A stretch of DNA of 64,000 nucleotides from positions 496,001 to 560,000 of the forward strand of contig JAWNZC010000123.1 in the NCBI GenBank assembly GCA_035771165.1. Reading direction: 5' to 3'. The notes under the pieces are model-generated. The model saw nothing but the letters and a program-made list of their open reading frames with translations. It made no database searches and had not been told where the DNA came from. The translations under genes were made by a program, and so were the position numbers. Below, piece after piece: positions 48,640 to 60,120 of this stretch. Every line of letters starts with the position of its first letter. Position 1 is the stretch's first letter. Source of the stretch: Paragorgia papillata (Eukaryota > Cnidaria > Anthozoa > Scleralcyonacea > Coralliidae).

Positions 48640-49135
48640 TAAAATAGGTCAAACCCCTATTAACGGACACCCCTTTTCTTTAATAAAATACTATAGTTAC
48701 TACCTTTCTTAAACGGGCACTTCTCTTAACCGGAAACAGACACCTATCTTGGCCCTCAATGTGCAAATGAACCTCTCGTAAGTGGACAAATTCATTTTAA
48801 AATATATCAAAATTAACGTTTTCTTTAATAACAGTAACAACCAACACTTAACATTAACAGAGAGAGACCAACATTTTGAATTGTGAGTTTGTTTAAGTCA
48901 GTTAGTGCTGTATTGATTGTTTTATTGAATTATAGTGAAAACCAACTACATATTATAAACACAAAACGCCGGTCACCACATGCGTACCCCCTACTGTGCA
49001 ATCCCTTTTAAGACATCCCCTAAACTTGTCTAATATTCCACGAAGAAAACTCTCAATTTTGACTCACTGAGAGCAGTGCAATTTTAAAAGTGGAGCTAAT
49101 GAGCCAATAAAAAACAAAAAATAGCCAATCACATT
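48640..49135. repeat. decayed repeat with pogo/Tigger-like terminal wording
   Basis: GGTCAAACCCCTATTAACGG followed by repeated AACGGGCAC, AACCGGAAAC and AAGTGGACA blocks resembles the terminal region of pogo/Tigger-type transposons. No transposase frame. Confidence 0.35.
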
Positions 49136-49225
49136 CTACAGCGGATTTTGACGGATAGTAGTTTCCAACTTCATACCCAGGCTCTCCCTGCACAAAATAA
49201 ACAAAGATGGCGGTCAGGATTGGAG
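49135..49225. repeat. dispersed repeat shared with 26815-26915
   Basis: GCGGATTTTGACGGATAG, TTTCCAACTTC and AATAAACAAAGATGGCGG in the same order as the other copy. Confidence 0.6.
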
Positions 49226-49406
49226 TAGTGGACGGCATATTATTCAAATTTAATTATTCTTTACCAGACGGGCCAAAAAGGCAATCATGTCGTAAGTCCT
49301 ACATTTAACCTAAACATTTTTCATGTATATATTATTAATAATATTTGAAAAATAGTATTCAGGAGAAAATTAGAATGTAATGATTATACATTGTCGTTAT
49401 TTCTGT

Positions 49407-49692
49407 TACCCTGCGAGCAGAGCCTTCTTTTCCTTATTTCTTCGCTGAGAGAGAGGAAATCTGCTGTATTCGTGACTGGTTTCCATTGCGCATGCATGTC
49501 AGTTGCTTAGTTACAATCTCGAACCCAGTCCCAATCAGAGCAGAAAACAAAACAAGAACCGGTTAAACGGGTCTTAAACGGGTTACTTCGTCCTAAATCT
49601 TGGACGAAGCCAAACACGAATACAGCAGAGCCTACTTTTCTTCCTCTCTCTCAGCGAAGAAATAAGGAAAAGAAGGTTCTGCTCGCAGGGTA
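49407..49692. mobile_element. MITE with about 60-bp inverted repeats and TA flanks
   Basis: TACCCTGCGAGCAGAGCC and GGTTCTGCTCGCAGGGTA at the ends. The arms continue with CTTATTTCTTCGCTGAGAGA / TCTCTCAGCGAAGAAATAAG. Confidence 0.85.
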
Positions 49693-50028
49693 TACTTCTG
49701 TGTTCATTTGAACTGCACTGTTATGATTGCAAACAAAATTTTCATTGGTCTTTCGAAGTCGTTACTTAATTTTCCAACAACAAATATTCTTGCAAGCAAC
49801 TGGAAAAAATCACAAACATCGAACTTACTGGAAAATGGGCACACAGTAATTGGCATATATGCTGTTGCGGTTACCCTGTCACTCTTAGATACGCATTTTA
49901 TGTAAAAATTAATTATCTAATATATATGTGTATGTAAAAGCTAGTGACAAAGCCTAATAAATACAAATGATATTAGGTGCTACCGGATAAGTAGAGAAAA
50001 GCTCTAGTTGACCTTAAATGGGATATAT

Positions 50029-50087
50029 ATGGACATGCAACCTTCGGTTTACTAGTCAGGCGCTCTAGCGACTGAGCTAAACAGTGA
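50029..50087 (-). pseudogene. tRNA-derived sequence (possible SINE head)
   Basis: The minus strand has TTTAGCTCAGTCGCTAGAGC, a strong A-box, then a CTGACTAGTAA loop and a damaged B-box GGTTGCATGTCC. Not a functional tRNA. Confidence 0.5.
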
Positions 50088-50564
50088 AGTTGGTAGCAGG
50101 TCGTGGAATAATCCCAACCGCGGTCAAGTAGATGTTTTCTCGACTCACCCGGTGTAGTCACTCGAAGTAGCAACTAATATCATTATTCTCCACATGAGTT
50201 TTCTGTCCCACAATAATTGTTCCAAAAACACAACTATTTTAAATTCCGAATGCTACTCGTACGCTACGTACTCATCCAAGCTTTTGAAAACATCTTTTTT
50301 CATTAGTTGGCAACAAAACCTTTTTATTTTACTACTGTCACCACGGGAAAATAATTTGCACTCTACACGATTTTTATTGTCCCCCTCTCAACCAATAAGA
50401 GCGCAAGAATTTTGTCACGCCTTTTATAGATCCTGTCGTTACCTGTCTTTGCATTCTCATCCATTTCTGTCCTGTCTTCAAAGATTTGCAAAGGAGTTGC
50501 AACAACTTCGTCCAATTCAGCAACTACATAAATTTATAAATAGGTTGTAATATCCGACATAGGG

Positions 50565-50930
50565 GGTGTTTTATATGGAGGCCAGGGTACCCGAGCTAGC
50601 CAGCTTTGCCGATTTTAATTTGTGTTCACATGAGAAGGGCTAGCTCACTTAGCCGGGTTGGCTTGCTTGTTGTGCTAATTGCTTGCTTGTTGTGCTAACC
50701 TATCAGTCCTAGCAAGACACAAAATATCATTGTTTTAAACATGAACATGAACAGAACTTGTGAATTGTTAAAACCAGCCCGGGTAACCGAGATCCCGCTC
50801 TCGGCTAGGCCACGGGCTGGCACTCATATAAACACAAGGGGAAAATTAACAAGAAATAATAGCATAAGCGATTTCCGCGAAGCGGGCTAAGCCCAGCTAC
50901 CCGGGCTGACTTACCTCCATATAAACACCT
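50565..50930. mobile_element. 366-bp MITE with TATGGAGG / CCTCCATA ends
   Basis: GGTGTTTTATATGGAGG at the left, CCTCCATATAAACACC at the right. Inner arms GTACCCGAGCTAGCC and GGCTAAGCCCAGCTACCCGG are complementary with gaps. Confidence 0.75.
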
Positions 50931-52185
50931 TACTCTGGCTAACGCCAGACGATTTTACTCGTCAAGGGAAGACCCATGGTAGTAATATTTTGGCGGGAAA
51001 ATTCCCGAGTTGATTTGAATACTTATTATATGCATGACAAAATTACTGCATTCTGATTGGTTGAGAGGAGTACAATTATTTTATTAATTGTACTGCAGTA
51101 CAACAGCAGGGAATTTTGTCTGCGCTGTTAAAAAATATCGCGGGCTCATCGTGTTTTGTAATCGTCTGTGGCGAAATTTTGAAAATGTGGAGAAGGCATG
51201 ACGACCAATATATCTTCAAGATTTACTAACAATATGTCGGTCAACCAGAGTTTTAAACTATGTTGTCCAATTAGTGGAGACACTGGCGTTCTTTTAATAG
51301 GTGAAAGAAGACATTTTAGCCAGGAAGATGTATAAATATCGAAGATGAAGTGAAGGTACGAAGAAGCCGCATTGCAGTCAAGTTGATAGCGAATGTTTGA
51401 TAGACTATAACTCAAAATTTGCCTTCTTCCCCAAAATTTAAATGCTGGTTTCATGTTATTCTATTACTGCTTTTAATATCTGAGACGTATTTCGTAATGG
51501 GAAAATTGGGGAAAGTGGATAAATCATGTATTTATTCCTTTCATCCGACGACTTGTTTACTAGTTAGTGCTGTCTTTAAAACGTACTCAGATTCTGTCTT
51601 ATGTCGAACAACATCTTAACTGCCACAATGTTGTGTTAAATTTATGTATAATTCCGTTCGTACATAGAAATATATAATCAGTTTTTTTGTCTCACTCAGA
51701 CCTTACAATAAAGTTTGACAGCCTACGCTACTAATTTCGTTGCGGCGACGACATGCAAATATTGTCAATTTCTGCAAAATCTGCCCTATTGCTCCAAAAG
51801 ATTTTTACTGATTGTCAGTCTTTAGTTGATTTTCTTAAATTTTAACGACACTGTTTTGTTTTAAAAATTGTAGAAATGGGGCTTTGAGCTCAATTAAACT
51901 GCGTGCATTTGAAGCCACGGCATGTTAACCACAACGTACTCAAGTCGTTGTCACCCAATTTAATATCGTACGATTCACTAAAATGTCTTTCTATTTCTTC
52001 ACGTTGTGGGAAGCTGCTTCTGACTGTTTCCAGTGTCCTTTCACAAGCCGTTTTACAAACTATACACCTTTTTCTGGGGGAAATAAGGGTTGTGGGAGGA
52101 AAAATTACCGCCATCTTTGTTTATGTTTTTGAAGTCCCCAGACTCCCCACGACAACTCGCGCGACGCAGGAGCAAATTCCCTGCT

Positions 52186-52193
52186 GTTCTGCA
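52186..52193. repeat. left 8-bp target-site duplication (GTTCTGCA)
   Basis: Identical to 55378-55385 on the other side of the element. Confidence 0.85.
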
Positions 52194-55100
52194 CACTGAT
52201 CTCAAATAATATACTCATTATACTGGATAGAGCATCCGGTGTTCGCAGTGAAGTCGGAACAGATTAGCGGCGACCATTTCCGGTGGGACCCACTTGGGTC
52301 CCATACAATATGGCGTAAATAGGAGTGGAAGCAGTTGATCGGCGTTTTTCGCCAAATTCTGGGATGTTACGAAGAGTTACCACCGAATAGAGGTTTGTAA
52401 TCTTATTTTAAGTAATAGTTTAGTGTTTTGAACTATTTTTTTGTTTAGAAAGTGCTTTTCTTTACAAAATACGCTTGCCTGTTTATTTGCTTCAGAGCTA
52501 GCAACTAGTAGCAAAGTCGGTAAACAAATGTCTGGAAGTGACTGCCTGTGTATTTGTTTCTTTCTAGTAACGCGTATTATTTGATGATTTACGATGATGT
52601 GTTTGTTTAACTTTTGATTTATTTCATGCCGATTAAACCCCAAGAAGTCATAACTGTGTCTGTTTAAACTAATAAACTTACCCGCTGTTGATACTGTTCA
52701 CATGAAATATTCGAACTTTATAGTTTTGTCGAATTTGGGCTAATGTTCAACCAGTTCAGATGGTTTTATTATGGTTACACTACAGTATGTATTTGCCCAA
52801 GCCCTTGTCCCTTGATAGTATTTCATTTTGTCTACAGTATATATCAAACAAAATATGTACATACTGTATAACATTTTGAGTTAGTGGTAGTTTATTATGG
52901 TTAGAGAGCATCTTACTGGCCATTAAGAAGTTACACCCAAGTTTGATTCCTACTCGATCAATGCAGTTTTACTGTGCATTTAGCAGATTAAAATTTTATC
53001 TAGTTTGCTGAAAGCAAGAAAAGTCTTTCCAGTTACATGCATCCAGGATTACTGTAGATCTAAGGATGTTAGTCTCTGCAATCTGGGTTTAACTCCTACT
53101 TGATGCACTTATCAGATTAAAATTTCACCTTGGATGTACATTAGAGGAGTGCTTCTAGTTTGACTCTACCAAACACCAGAGATTTCTTCTGGGTACTCCA
53201 GTTTCCTCCTGTAGTAACACTGACCAATGAGGGATGACTCTTGCTGGACCTCTAGGAAGAACAGTTTAGATATGACTGATAGAGTTATCAGTATCCAGTA
53301 TAAATAAAGTTAGTTTACTTCAGTTTTCTTTTGTAGTAACATTGACCAATGAGGGGTGACCCTTACTAGATCTCTAGGAAGGACAGTTTAGATATGACTG
53401 ATAAGGTTATCCAGTGTAAAGACTGTTTAACTGTTACAGTAGTTTAGTTCAGTTTCCTTTGGATGCATGTGACTTGAGTGCTTCCAGTTTGACTCTACCA
53501 AACAGCACAGGTTCCCTCCGGTTTCCTCCTGTAGTAACATTGGTCCTTAGATAAAGTTATGGTATATCCAGTGTAAATACAGTTACCTGTAGTTTACTTT
53601 ACTTTTTTGTTTAGATTAGTTTTGTTTTGATTCTTACTGATGCTGGAAGAGGACAAGCTTATTCAATTTTTTTCTTATTTATGTACCAGAAAGGTTAGCT
53701 GTGGTTTCCTTTCCAAGATGGTAAAAACGAATTTTGCTGTAGCTTTTTGCAATGGACTTGATAAGAGCAAAAACATGATTTTCATCAACAAGAGAATCTA
53801 CCATATGGTTGTCAAGCTCTGTGAAGATTGTGCCAGTGCTCCAGCCACCACTGGCGCTAGATAGTATTTTAAAAATTTTTTACATTTTAGTCCTTTGCGG
53901 CTTTGCCTTTGTACTGTATTAGAGAAAACTTAAATTAATTTCAATAAAATTGTTTGTACTATCCAGAGCAGCTTACACTAGCTTCAATTAAACTAAAATC
54001 TTATAAACATCTATATGCATTGTTATGATCACTCATCTCAAAAAAAATAATTAATGACTGATCTTGTCTTCTGCCAAGATCAGCTAGTGATAATTTCTGC
54101 ATAAAAAAGTTGTGTGGATCTAATAAGGAAAAGACATATAGATGGGTATGAAACCTAAAAGTTGTATGATGCAAGATATTGAGGTATGATAAATGTAGTA
54201 AAGATTGAAACTTTTTCAAAAATAGCTTGAAATGAAAACACTTCTGTAGTAAATAATAGTTTGGAATCATCCTTCTCTTTGTTTATTTTAGGAAAAAGCT
54301 CATGACTTATTATCTGTTTCAAATATAAGTCTACACAAAATACAGTAGTGTCAGTACACTGAAGTATATAAAATATAAAAGAATATAGTAGATTATAACC
54401 AATAAATAATTATTTCTGTGTGTAAATCAGAGCTGGCCAAACCATGCCCCTTTATTATAATTTTACTTCAATCTCAGATGATTCTACTCTTTCAAATACC
54501 AGACAATTTGACTTTGTCAAATAGAAAACCCTTGGCAGTGGCAAGTCTCTCCAGCAAGCCTAGGCAGCCATGAGTTCATCACAGATATAATATATATATA
54601 TATATATAGACAGGGTAAAATAAAGCAAGAACACACAGGTAACATGTAAAAAATTAGCCAATAGGCAAAAATATATTTTTTTATACAAGAGGACAAATGG
54701 ACAATTAATGTATTACAAATATTGAAAATGCACACCATAAATGCTAGGTGAACAGGAATTATCTTCGTCAATATTATAGTAACAGGACTTCATCCGACTT
54801 CATCAATAATAGTAAAACAGTGAGTTAAATGCTTTAAATTTGCCTGTTTAATAAATAAAGTATAACTACAAACTTCCAATAAACATCTTCAGTTGTATAA
54901 AACCCTCAGATCGTCTGATCCAATATACGTTGAAAAAGACGGATATAGAAACGGTAATATTGTTACTTTGTCATAAAGTCACTGTCAAACTGCTAAAGTG
55001 AATACAAGATGTTATTTGTTCCTTACTTTAGTCCTTTAATAATTCTTCAAACTGTAGCCTGGTGGCCGGTGCTGATTTTCGTTCAGTAAAATCGTGAAAT

Positions 55101-55377
55101 TTCGGCTGATTTTCCATGATCCCAGCCACTTTTAAGTTGTCCCATAGCGACAGGTACATTTACTTGTTAAGGATGTAAAATTTAGCTGGTTTTCGTTAAA
55201 AATCCGATCATTTAAAGCGAAAACTATGATTCAGCAATAGTGATATAACTACGAAGTGGGTCCCACCGGATATGGCTGCCGCGAGATTTTTAGCCTCACT
55301 TCCGACTTCAATTTTTGCAAGGCGCGAACCAATAGATGCTCTATCCAGTATAATGAGTATATTATTTGAGATCAGTG
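52194..55377. mobile_element. 3.18-kb non-autonomous hAT-like transposon
   Basis: The terminal inverted repeats begin CACTGATCTCAAATAATA and end TATTATTTGAGATCAGTG. They extend through CTCATTATACTGGATAGAGC. An exact 8-bp duplication GTTCTGCA flanks both ends, the hallmark of hAT insertions. Beyond the termini, the subterminal GGGACCCACTTGGGTCCC (about 52290) corresponds to GTGGGTCCCACCGG (about 55256). No transposase frame is visible; the longest open stretch (53640-53864) has no domain. Imperfect 130-bp repeats fill 53100-53570. Confidence 0.85.
53100..53570. repeat. imperfect tandem repeats inside the hAT-like element
   Basis: TGTAGTAACATTGACCAATG, then CTCTAGGAAG-ACAGTTTAGA and TATCCAGTGTAAA-type blocks recur two to three times with drift. 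Confidence 0.7.
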
Positions 55378-55385
55378 GTTCTGCA
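55378..55385. repeat. right 8-bp target-site duplication (GTTCTGCA)
   Basis: Partner of 52186-52193. Confidence 0.85.
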
Positions 55386-55527
55386 GTACAATTAATAAAA
55401 ATGGAGAAGACCTGGGAACGATGTTGACAATAAAATTCAATAAAGGCGGCGAGTGAGTACGAAGCGTACGTGTCGTAATTTTGTCCTGCATATAATATTA
55501 AATGAGTAATCATGTGATTTTGCTGGT

Positions 55528-55631
55528 ACAATTAAGGATTTACACTATACTCGTGATATTTGAAAATTATGCCAAATTGCAAATTTTGGCAAAATTTTCA
55601 AATATCACTTGTAGTGTAAATCCTTAATTGT
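55528..55631. mobile_element. 104-bp palindromic MITE
   Basis: ACAATTAAGGATTTACACTA and its inverted copy TAGTGTAAATCCTTAATTGT bound the element. Inner arms GTGATATTTGAAAATT / AATTTTCAAATATCAC are exact. Confidence 0.85.
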
Positions 55632-55659
55632 AGCTACTCGCTATCATATTGATTACCTA

Positions 55660-55978
55660 TACAAATAAAAGAGATCTTTATCCAAATATTCTGAACAATA
55701 AAATGTGCTGGAACATTACTGCTGGTTTTCTTTAAAGCTGTTTATCTAAAAAGCCGAGCTGGTGTAAACAACCAAAGACGAAAACAACGCTCGTAACTTA
55801 AAAATAAAATAAAATGAACCCATAGTCATATAATAAATTACTTATTAACCTCGTTTCCTCGGTCTGTATGGGAAAGTATTTGCCTTCGATGTGTTTTATC
55901 GCACAAAGCTCGCTCCTTCTTCGCTCGATCTGTACGAAAACCTCAGGCAAATATATATATATATATATATATATAGCA
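55660..55978. mobile_element. MITE-like element, family A (copy 3), cut by (AT)n
   Basis: ACAATAAAATGTGCTGGAAC, TTTAAAGCTGTTTATCTAAA and TTATTAACC...GGTCTGTATGGGAAAG follow the order at 6330-6690. The right end runs into an AT microsatellite (55950-55978). Confidence 0.7.
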
Positions 55979-56214
55979 TATACCTCCCAAGTAAATAGTA
56001 CTTTTGCGAAGTTCGTTGTTTCATCATTTCGAAGTTCCTTGTTGGACGTAGAGTAAATATGGAAGAACTGTCGACATGGACATTAAAATTCAAAGATAAA
56101 CTTGATGAGAAAACGTACAATTTAATGGTTGATACTCTCACAGCAAATCCATTGACTAGTAGACTTCAGCTGTAATTGCTGAATTAACTATCTGAAATCG
56201 TCGTTTGTCTACTG

Positions 56215-56709
56215 AGTTTCATCTATATCTTTTCTCCAATTGTAACCAATTCTTTACAATTATTTCCCTCGCCGAGTATGAAATTGCTTGCAACTCCGCA
56301 AACTACTCTCCTCTGCATATCCGCAACTTGACTTCCGTTTTGTATTTCGTCCTTCTGTTCGCCTCTCAAACTTCTTTCCTTTCAAGGACCGAATTCCCTT
56401 TGGTCTGAGATCACAAGTTGTGTACTCTTACAAGTGTCAATGCTGTGGTGCATTGTATATGTCGGATAAACACGCCGACACATCCACACACGTATCTCAG
56501 AACATATGGGTGTTTCGCCGTTGACTGGAAAGAAGCGTTCTGTGTCAGCCTTGTCAAGTGTTCTTTCTCACAAGCTCAAAACTGATCATCCTGTTGCTCC
56601 CTCTGATTTTAAAATACTTACGACTTCTTCCACTTCTAAATTTGAACTCTTACTGAGGGAAAGTCTTCTAATTTCTAAACTTAACCCCGTTCTTAATCGT
56701 ACTCTTTAA
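56215..56709 (+). pseudogene. Penelope-like element, GIY-YIG C-terminal region, frameshifted
   Basis: Across two frames it reads FVFRPSVRLSNFFPFKDRIP, RSQVVYSYKCQCCGALYMS, then after a shift MGVSPLTGKKRSVSALSSVL, SDFKILTTSSTSKFELLLRE and SLLISKLNPVLN. The C-x-C-C-x-A-x-Y module followed by EHMG-type wording and a FELL--ESLLI-KL-P-LN end is the endonuclease part of Penelope-like retroelements. The RT is absent. The shift lies near 56480-56510. Confidence 0.75.
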
Positions 56710-56887
56710 CTGACTATCTGAAACATGATATTTTATTTACTTTTTGTTATTATAATCTTAAACTTGTTACGTTCATTTGTTTCTTTAAATTTTTGAATTT
56801 GTTATTGTACTATTTTGACCGTTTGTAATATAATATTTGAACCATGTATATATAAATACTTAATTATCCTTAAGATTTCAAACTGCT

Positions 56888-56916
56888 CTGATGATGTTGC
56901 GCTTTAAGCAACGAAA
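56888..56916 (+). ncRNA. hammerhead-ribozyme-like core at a Penelope-like 3' end
   Basis: CTGATGA (56888-56894) and GAAA (56913-56916) flank the stem GTTGC / GCAAC (loop GCTTTAA). It lies 180 bases after the Penelope-like stop, where such ribozymes are known to occur. AGCTAA...TTAGCT downstream can form a further hairpin. The cleavage-site strand was not identified. Confidence 0.55.
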
Positions 56917-56948
56917 CGTTAGCTAATTAAAATTTTAGCTTTGAAGTT

Positions 56949-57510
56949 ATGTCTTGTCTAAGAGTTATTTGCTGGGCACTTCATTTTCAAATTACGTTTC
57001 CCGCCTGGTATATCTATTGCAACATTAAGTCCTTTCCAATACGACGAAAACTTTACCTTTCTCTAGTCCGTTTACAGTTATGTTATGCATCTCAAGTGTG
57101 GGCTCCGCAGTCAGTCGAATTAATATCTAGAATTGAACGTGTTCAACGACGGGCTTCGAAATTCATTCTGGATCTACCCTTCCTTTGTGACATTAAATAC
57201 GAAGAACTACTACTTACGACTAAACTACTTCCTTTAACGTACTGGCGTGAATACCTAGACATTGTATTTTTCTACAAAACTATATAACCACGGCATCAAC
57301 ATCCTCAACAAGACCACTCTACCAACTCCTCAACATCACAAACAAACAAGATCATCCAACCCTGACTGCAACAAATATCAAACCAAAAATTGTAATACTT
57401 CGACCTACCAAAAATCATACACAATTCGGACAACAAGAACATGGAACATACTACCGAAAACTATTACAACAAAAAACATCACACTCTCAAACTGCAAGAA
57501 GTTACTATAA
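56949..57510 (+). pseudogene. LINE reverse-transcriptase C-terminal fragment, one frameshift
   Basis: The first frame has RRKLYLSLVRLQLCYASQVW, APQSVELISRIERVQRRASK, then FILDLPF and LLPLTYWREYLDIVFFYK; after a +1 shift near 57265 it goes on with GINILNKTTLPTP... and TWNILPKTI. These are standard CR1/jockey-type ORF2 C-terminal blocks. It starts directly after the Penelope-like 3' end and its tail runs to about 57785 (ATTAAAATAAAC). Confidence 0.75.
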
Positions 57511-57789
57511 CACATGACGTATGCGACCCACGAACATGGAAAAGCATATGTATAAAATGCAACACACCTCGAAGCCTTATGAACCCACCATCGTGTTGCT
57601 TTTAGTAGATATCGTAGTAAATTTAATGTATGTTATATATCGTTATGTATTTTTAAAGTAACTGTTAAATCGTACTTATTTTGGGGCCGCAGTAATTGGC
57701 ACTAGCTGTTGCGCTTACCCAGCCAATTTCTTAATGTCTGTATTTACGTTTGTAATGTGTATGGCAAAGTTATTAAAATAAACTAAGCA

Positions 57790-58440
57790 CATCATAAACT
57801 ATCAGCGACCGTTCTCAGGTGATGACCACATGAGCTAATTACGCATTCATTAAAGGAGTTTGGTCAATCATAGGCAGGGATAACCAATTAACGATCATAT
57901 AGTAGTCAATCGGTAGTATAAAAGTTATAGTTTGCGACATATTTATTTTGATTAGTGAGTTTATAGTCAAGTACGTAACTGATTCGAATAACCTATTAAC
58001 CATTTGACTCCAGTAGTAGTAGTCGAAGCGTGACGGGTATATGTCGTTGTGAGTTTATCAGGGAAGTTCAGAGTGTTTGTCTGGTTAATGGCAAGTACAT
58101 GAAGTACGATGAACTACCGTTGAATCGACTATTCGATTTCCACGACTGATACGTAGTGTTAGTGTTACATATAAACTACAACACGTTCATTAGATACGCA
58201 CTTATACGGATTATAACAAAATAATTCGTAGACTAGACATACCTTAATCCAAGAACGCCGGAACGTACTGTGTTGATCTATAAGGAAATACTAAATTATC
58301 GGTTTTGGTTCAATTGATTCAACGTTGAATGGTGGTCAGTAGGCAGTAGGTACCATACATAATTACCTATCACAACCAGAGACGTGACTATAAACCATGC
58401 TTTGTACTAGGCTTTTCCTTGTATAATTACTTCCTGCTTC
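57790..58440. other. unassigned stretch
   Basis: No coding frame or inverted ends visible. The presence of TATAAAAG (about 57920) and the compact non-coding make-up might fit a solo LTR, but I found no matching second copy. Confidence 0.25.
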
Positions 58441-58455
58441 CTGTGCTTTACTATA

Positions 58456-58740
58456 CTAGGAATCGGGTTCCACTTTCGTAAGGGGCCGACCATTCGACTT
58501 TTGACGGGGGGGGGGTGATCTTGTTTGGGCATGAATTTTTTCTCGGTACCCATATTGCTGAAGACTATTTTTTTCCCAGGACGCAACTATGTGTGAAATT
58601 TTTTTCACCATTTTAGCTTCGGCAAGATCTTTTCTTTTTAGCAGTTTTAGTTTAGCTTTTATCCACCAATGATACGGGTAAATAAGCAATTCTTCAGAGC
58701 TTTTATTATTAAATAGGCCCTGTTTATACGTACCTTGCAT
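58456..58740 (-). repeat. interspersed repeat fragment
   Basis: A 94-codon open stretch contains GYREKIHAQTRSPPPRQKSN and NGRPLTKVEP, wording that looks like translated repeat. A run of G (about 58505) lies inside. No host domain. Confidence 0.3.
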
Positions 58741-58978
58741 TTAATTGTGCAAGTCTGGCAGACGAAAGTATTACGTGTGTTGTAATTTTATACGATGATA
58801 GTATATTTTCACCGAAGCTCGAAATTATACATTACACCTTACATTTAAGTTCTATACATCCACATCAACTCTCTGTATTCAAGGCCAGCAAGAGCACGAA
58901 ATTAAAGTAAAGCTGTTTGGTTTACTTGGCATCAATAAACTAGCTTTGTGGACCTTACAGCGGAGTCTTCGGAACAAC

Positions 58979-60120
58979 ATGGCGACGAAAGCACGAAGTT
59001 CAGTGACAACGAATCCATCTCCGTCTCCCAGGACCTACTGTGGTATACCGGAATATTTTAATCGTCTTAAGTGTTGTTCTAAACTCCAAAGCGAGTTAAT
59101 TTCTTTACGTGAAGATTTAGCTGAAGTCAAATATATAGCAATTTCATGACCAAAACTGATAACTGATAAGCAGTCTGCTCATCAGTCTTCTGGCGAAGAT
59201 ATAATATCTTTACAGAAGAAATTGGATGAGGTTTCCTCGCAAAATTGCTCTCTGTTAAAGAAAATTGAGGATTTAGAAGTCGAAAAAGCAAGTCTATAAT
59301 TAACAGTAATTAGATTGTTAAACAACGATTCACAATCAAGTGGTACCAAATTGAATGGGCACCCTACCGAGAATTCGAATGATGGCTTCACCGAAGTCAG
59401 ACATATAGTTGGAAGAGTAAGAAAAGTCATGGTCAGGACTGGCCTACATCTACTGAAAGTAATAATGGTCCTGAGGTCAAGGAGGAACAGCCTTCGGTTT
59501 ATATTCTCTGTGATTCTATTATAAAGAATCTCATCGGATCAAAAATGTCATCAAGATCTAAAGTCAAAGTGAGGTCTTTTAGTGGAGCAAGTGTGAAAGA
59601 TATGTCCCATTATGTTAAGCCCTCTATTTCAACTAAACCTATAAAGAAGTTATTTTGCATGTGGGGACTAATAATCTAATGTCGTCCACGCCGAAAAAGA
59701 TTGCAGAAGAAATTGTGCAACTGCGTTATTTGCAAATCAAGAAAGCCACTCCTAATACAAAGGTGATTATCTCAAGCTTAGCGACGCGAAGCGATCCACA
59801 ATGAAAATATTACTCCAAAGCTCAAAGGATCGAACGCTCATCTTAAACTTTTATCGAACAGAAATAATTTCTCGTTTATTTAAAATGATAATACCGATTC
59901 TAGCTGCTTATACAGAGATTTACTTCATCTCAATAGAAAGGGGACATCGTTACTTGCAACAAATTTTATTAACTATTTTAGAAATGAACAATGATTGTCT
60001 CTTTGACAATCGAGAGACGGTAAGTGATTTAAATTCTTCAGTTAATAATCATTCAGAAAATCATTGAAATTTTAACTTGCTCGACATCTCCATTATAAGT
60101 AAAATCAGAGGTTTTAAATT
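58979..60120 (+). pseudogene. CR1-type LINE ORF1 relic with SGNH-esterase domain, start of ORF2
   Basis: It begins MATKARSSV, then LQSELISLREDLAEVK and LQKKLDEVSSQNCSLLKKIE (coiled coil). A broken SGNH hydrolase domain follows: ILCDSIIKNLIGSK (nucleophile Ser), KVRSFSGASVKDM (Gly), LHVGTNNLMS (Asn) and YRDLLHLNRKGTSLLA (catalytic Asp/His). After the stop, RGFKLAS...NI at 60098-60130 matches the first residues of a LINE ORF2 endonuclease. Several stops and shifts. The copy is cut off at the pyrimidine tract at 60139. Confidence 0.7.

Larger units (their letters stand above)
51025..55499. mobile_element. older inverted-repeat element, host of a nested hAT-like insertion
   Basis: The left end TATTATATGCATGACAAAAT and the right end ATTTTGTCCTGCATATAATA (to 55499) are inverted. 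Further in, TTAATTGTACTGCAGTACAA and CAGCAGGGAATTT are mirrored by CAAATTCCCTGCTG (52173-52186) and GCAGTACAATTAATAAAA (55382-55399). Without the 3.18-kb insertion the element is about 1.3 kb. A shorter deletion relative is at 27845-28000. A minus-strand frame at 52114-51890 starts MAVIFPP and has two Cys pairs, but I do not recognise it. Confidence 0.65.
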
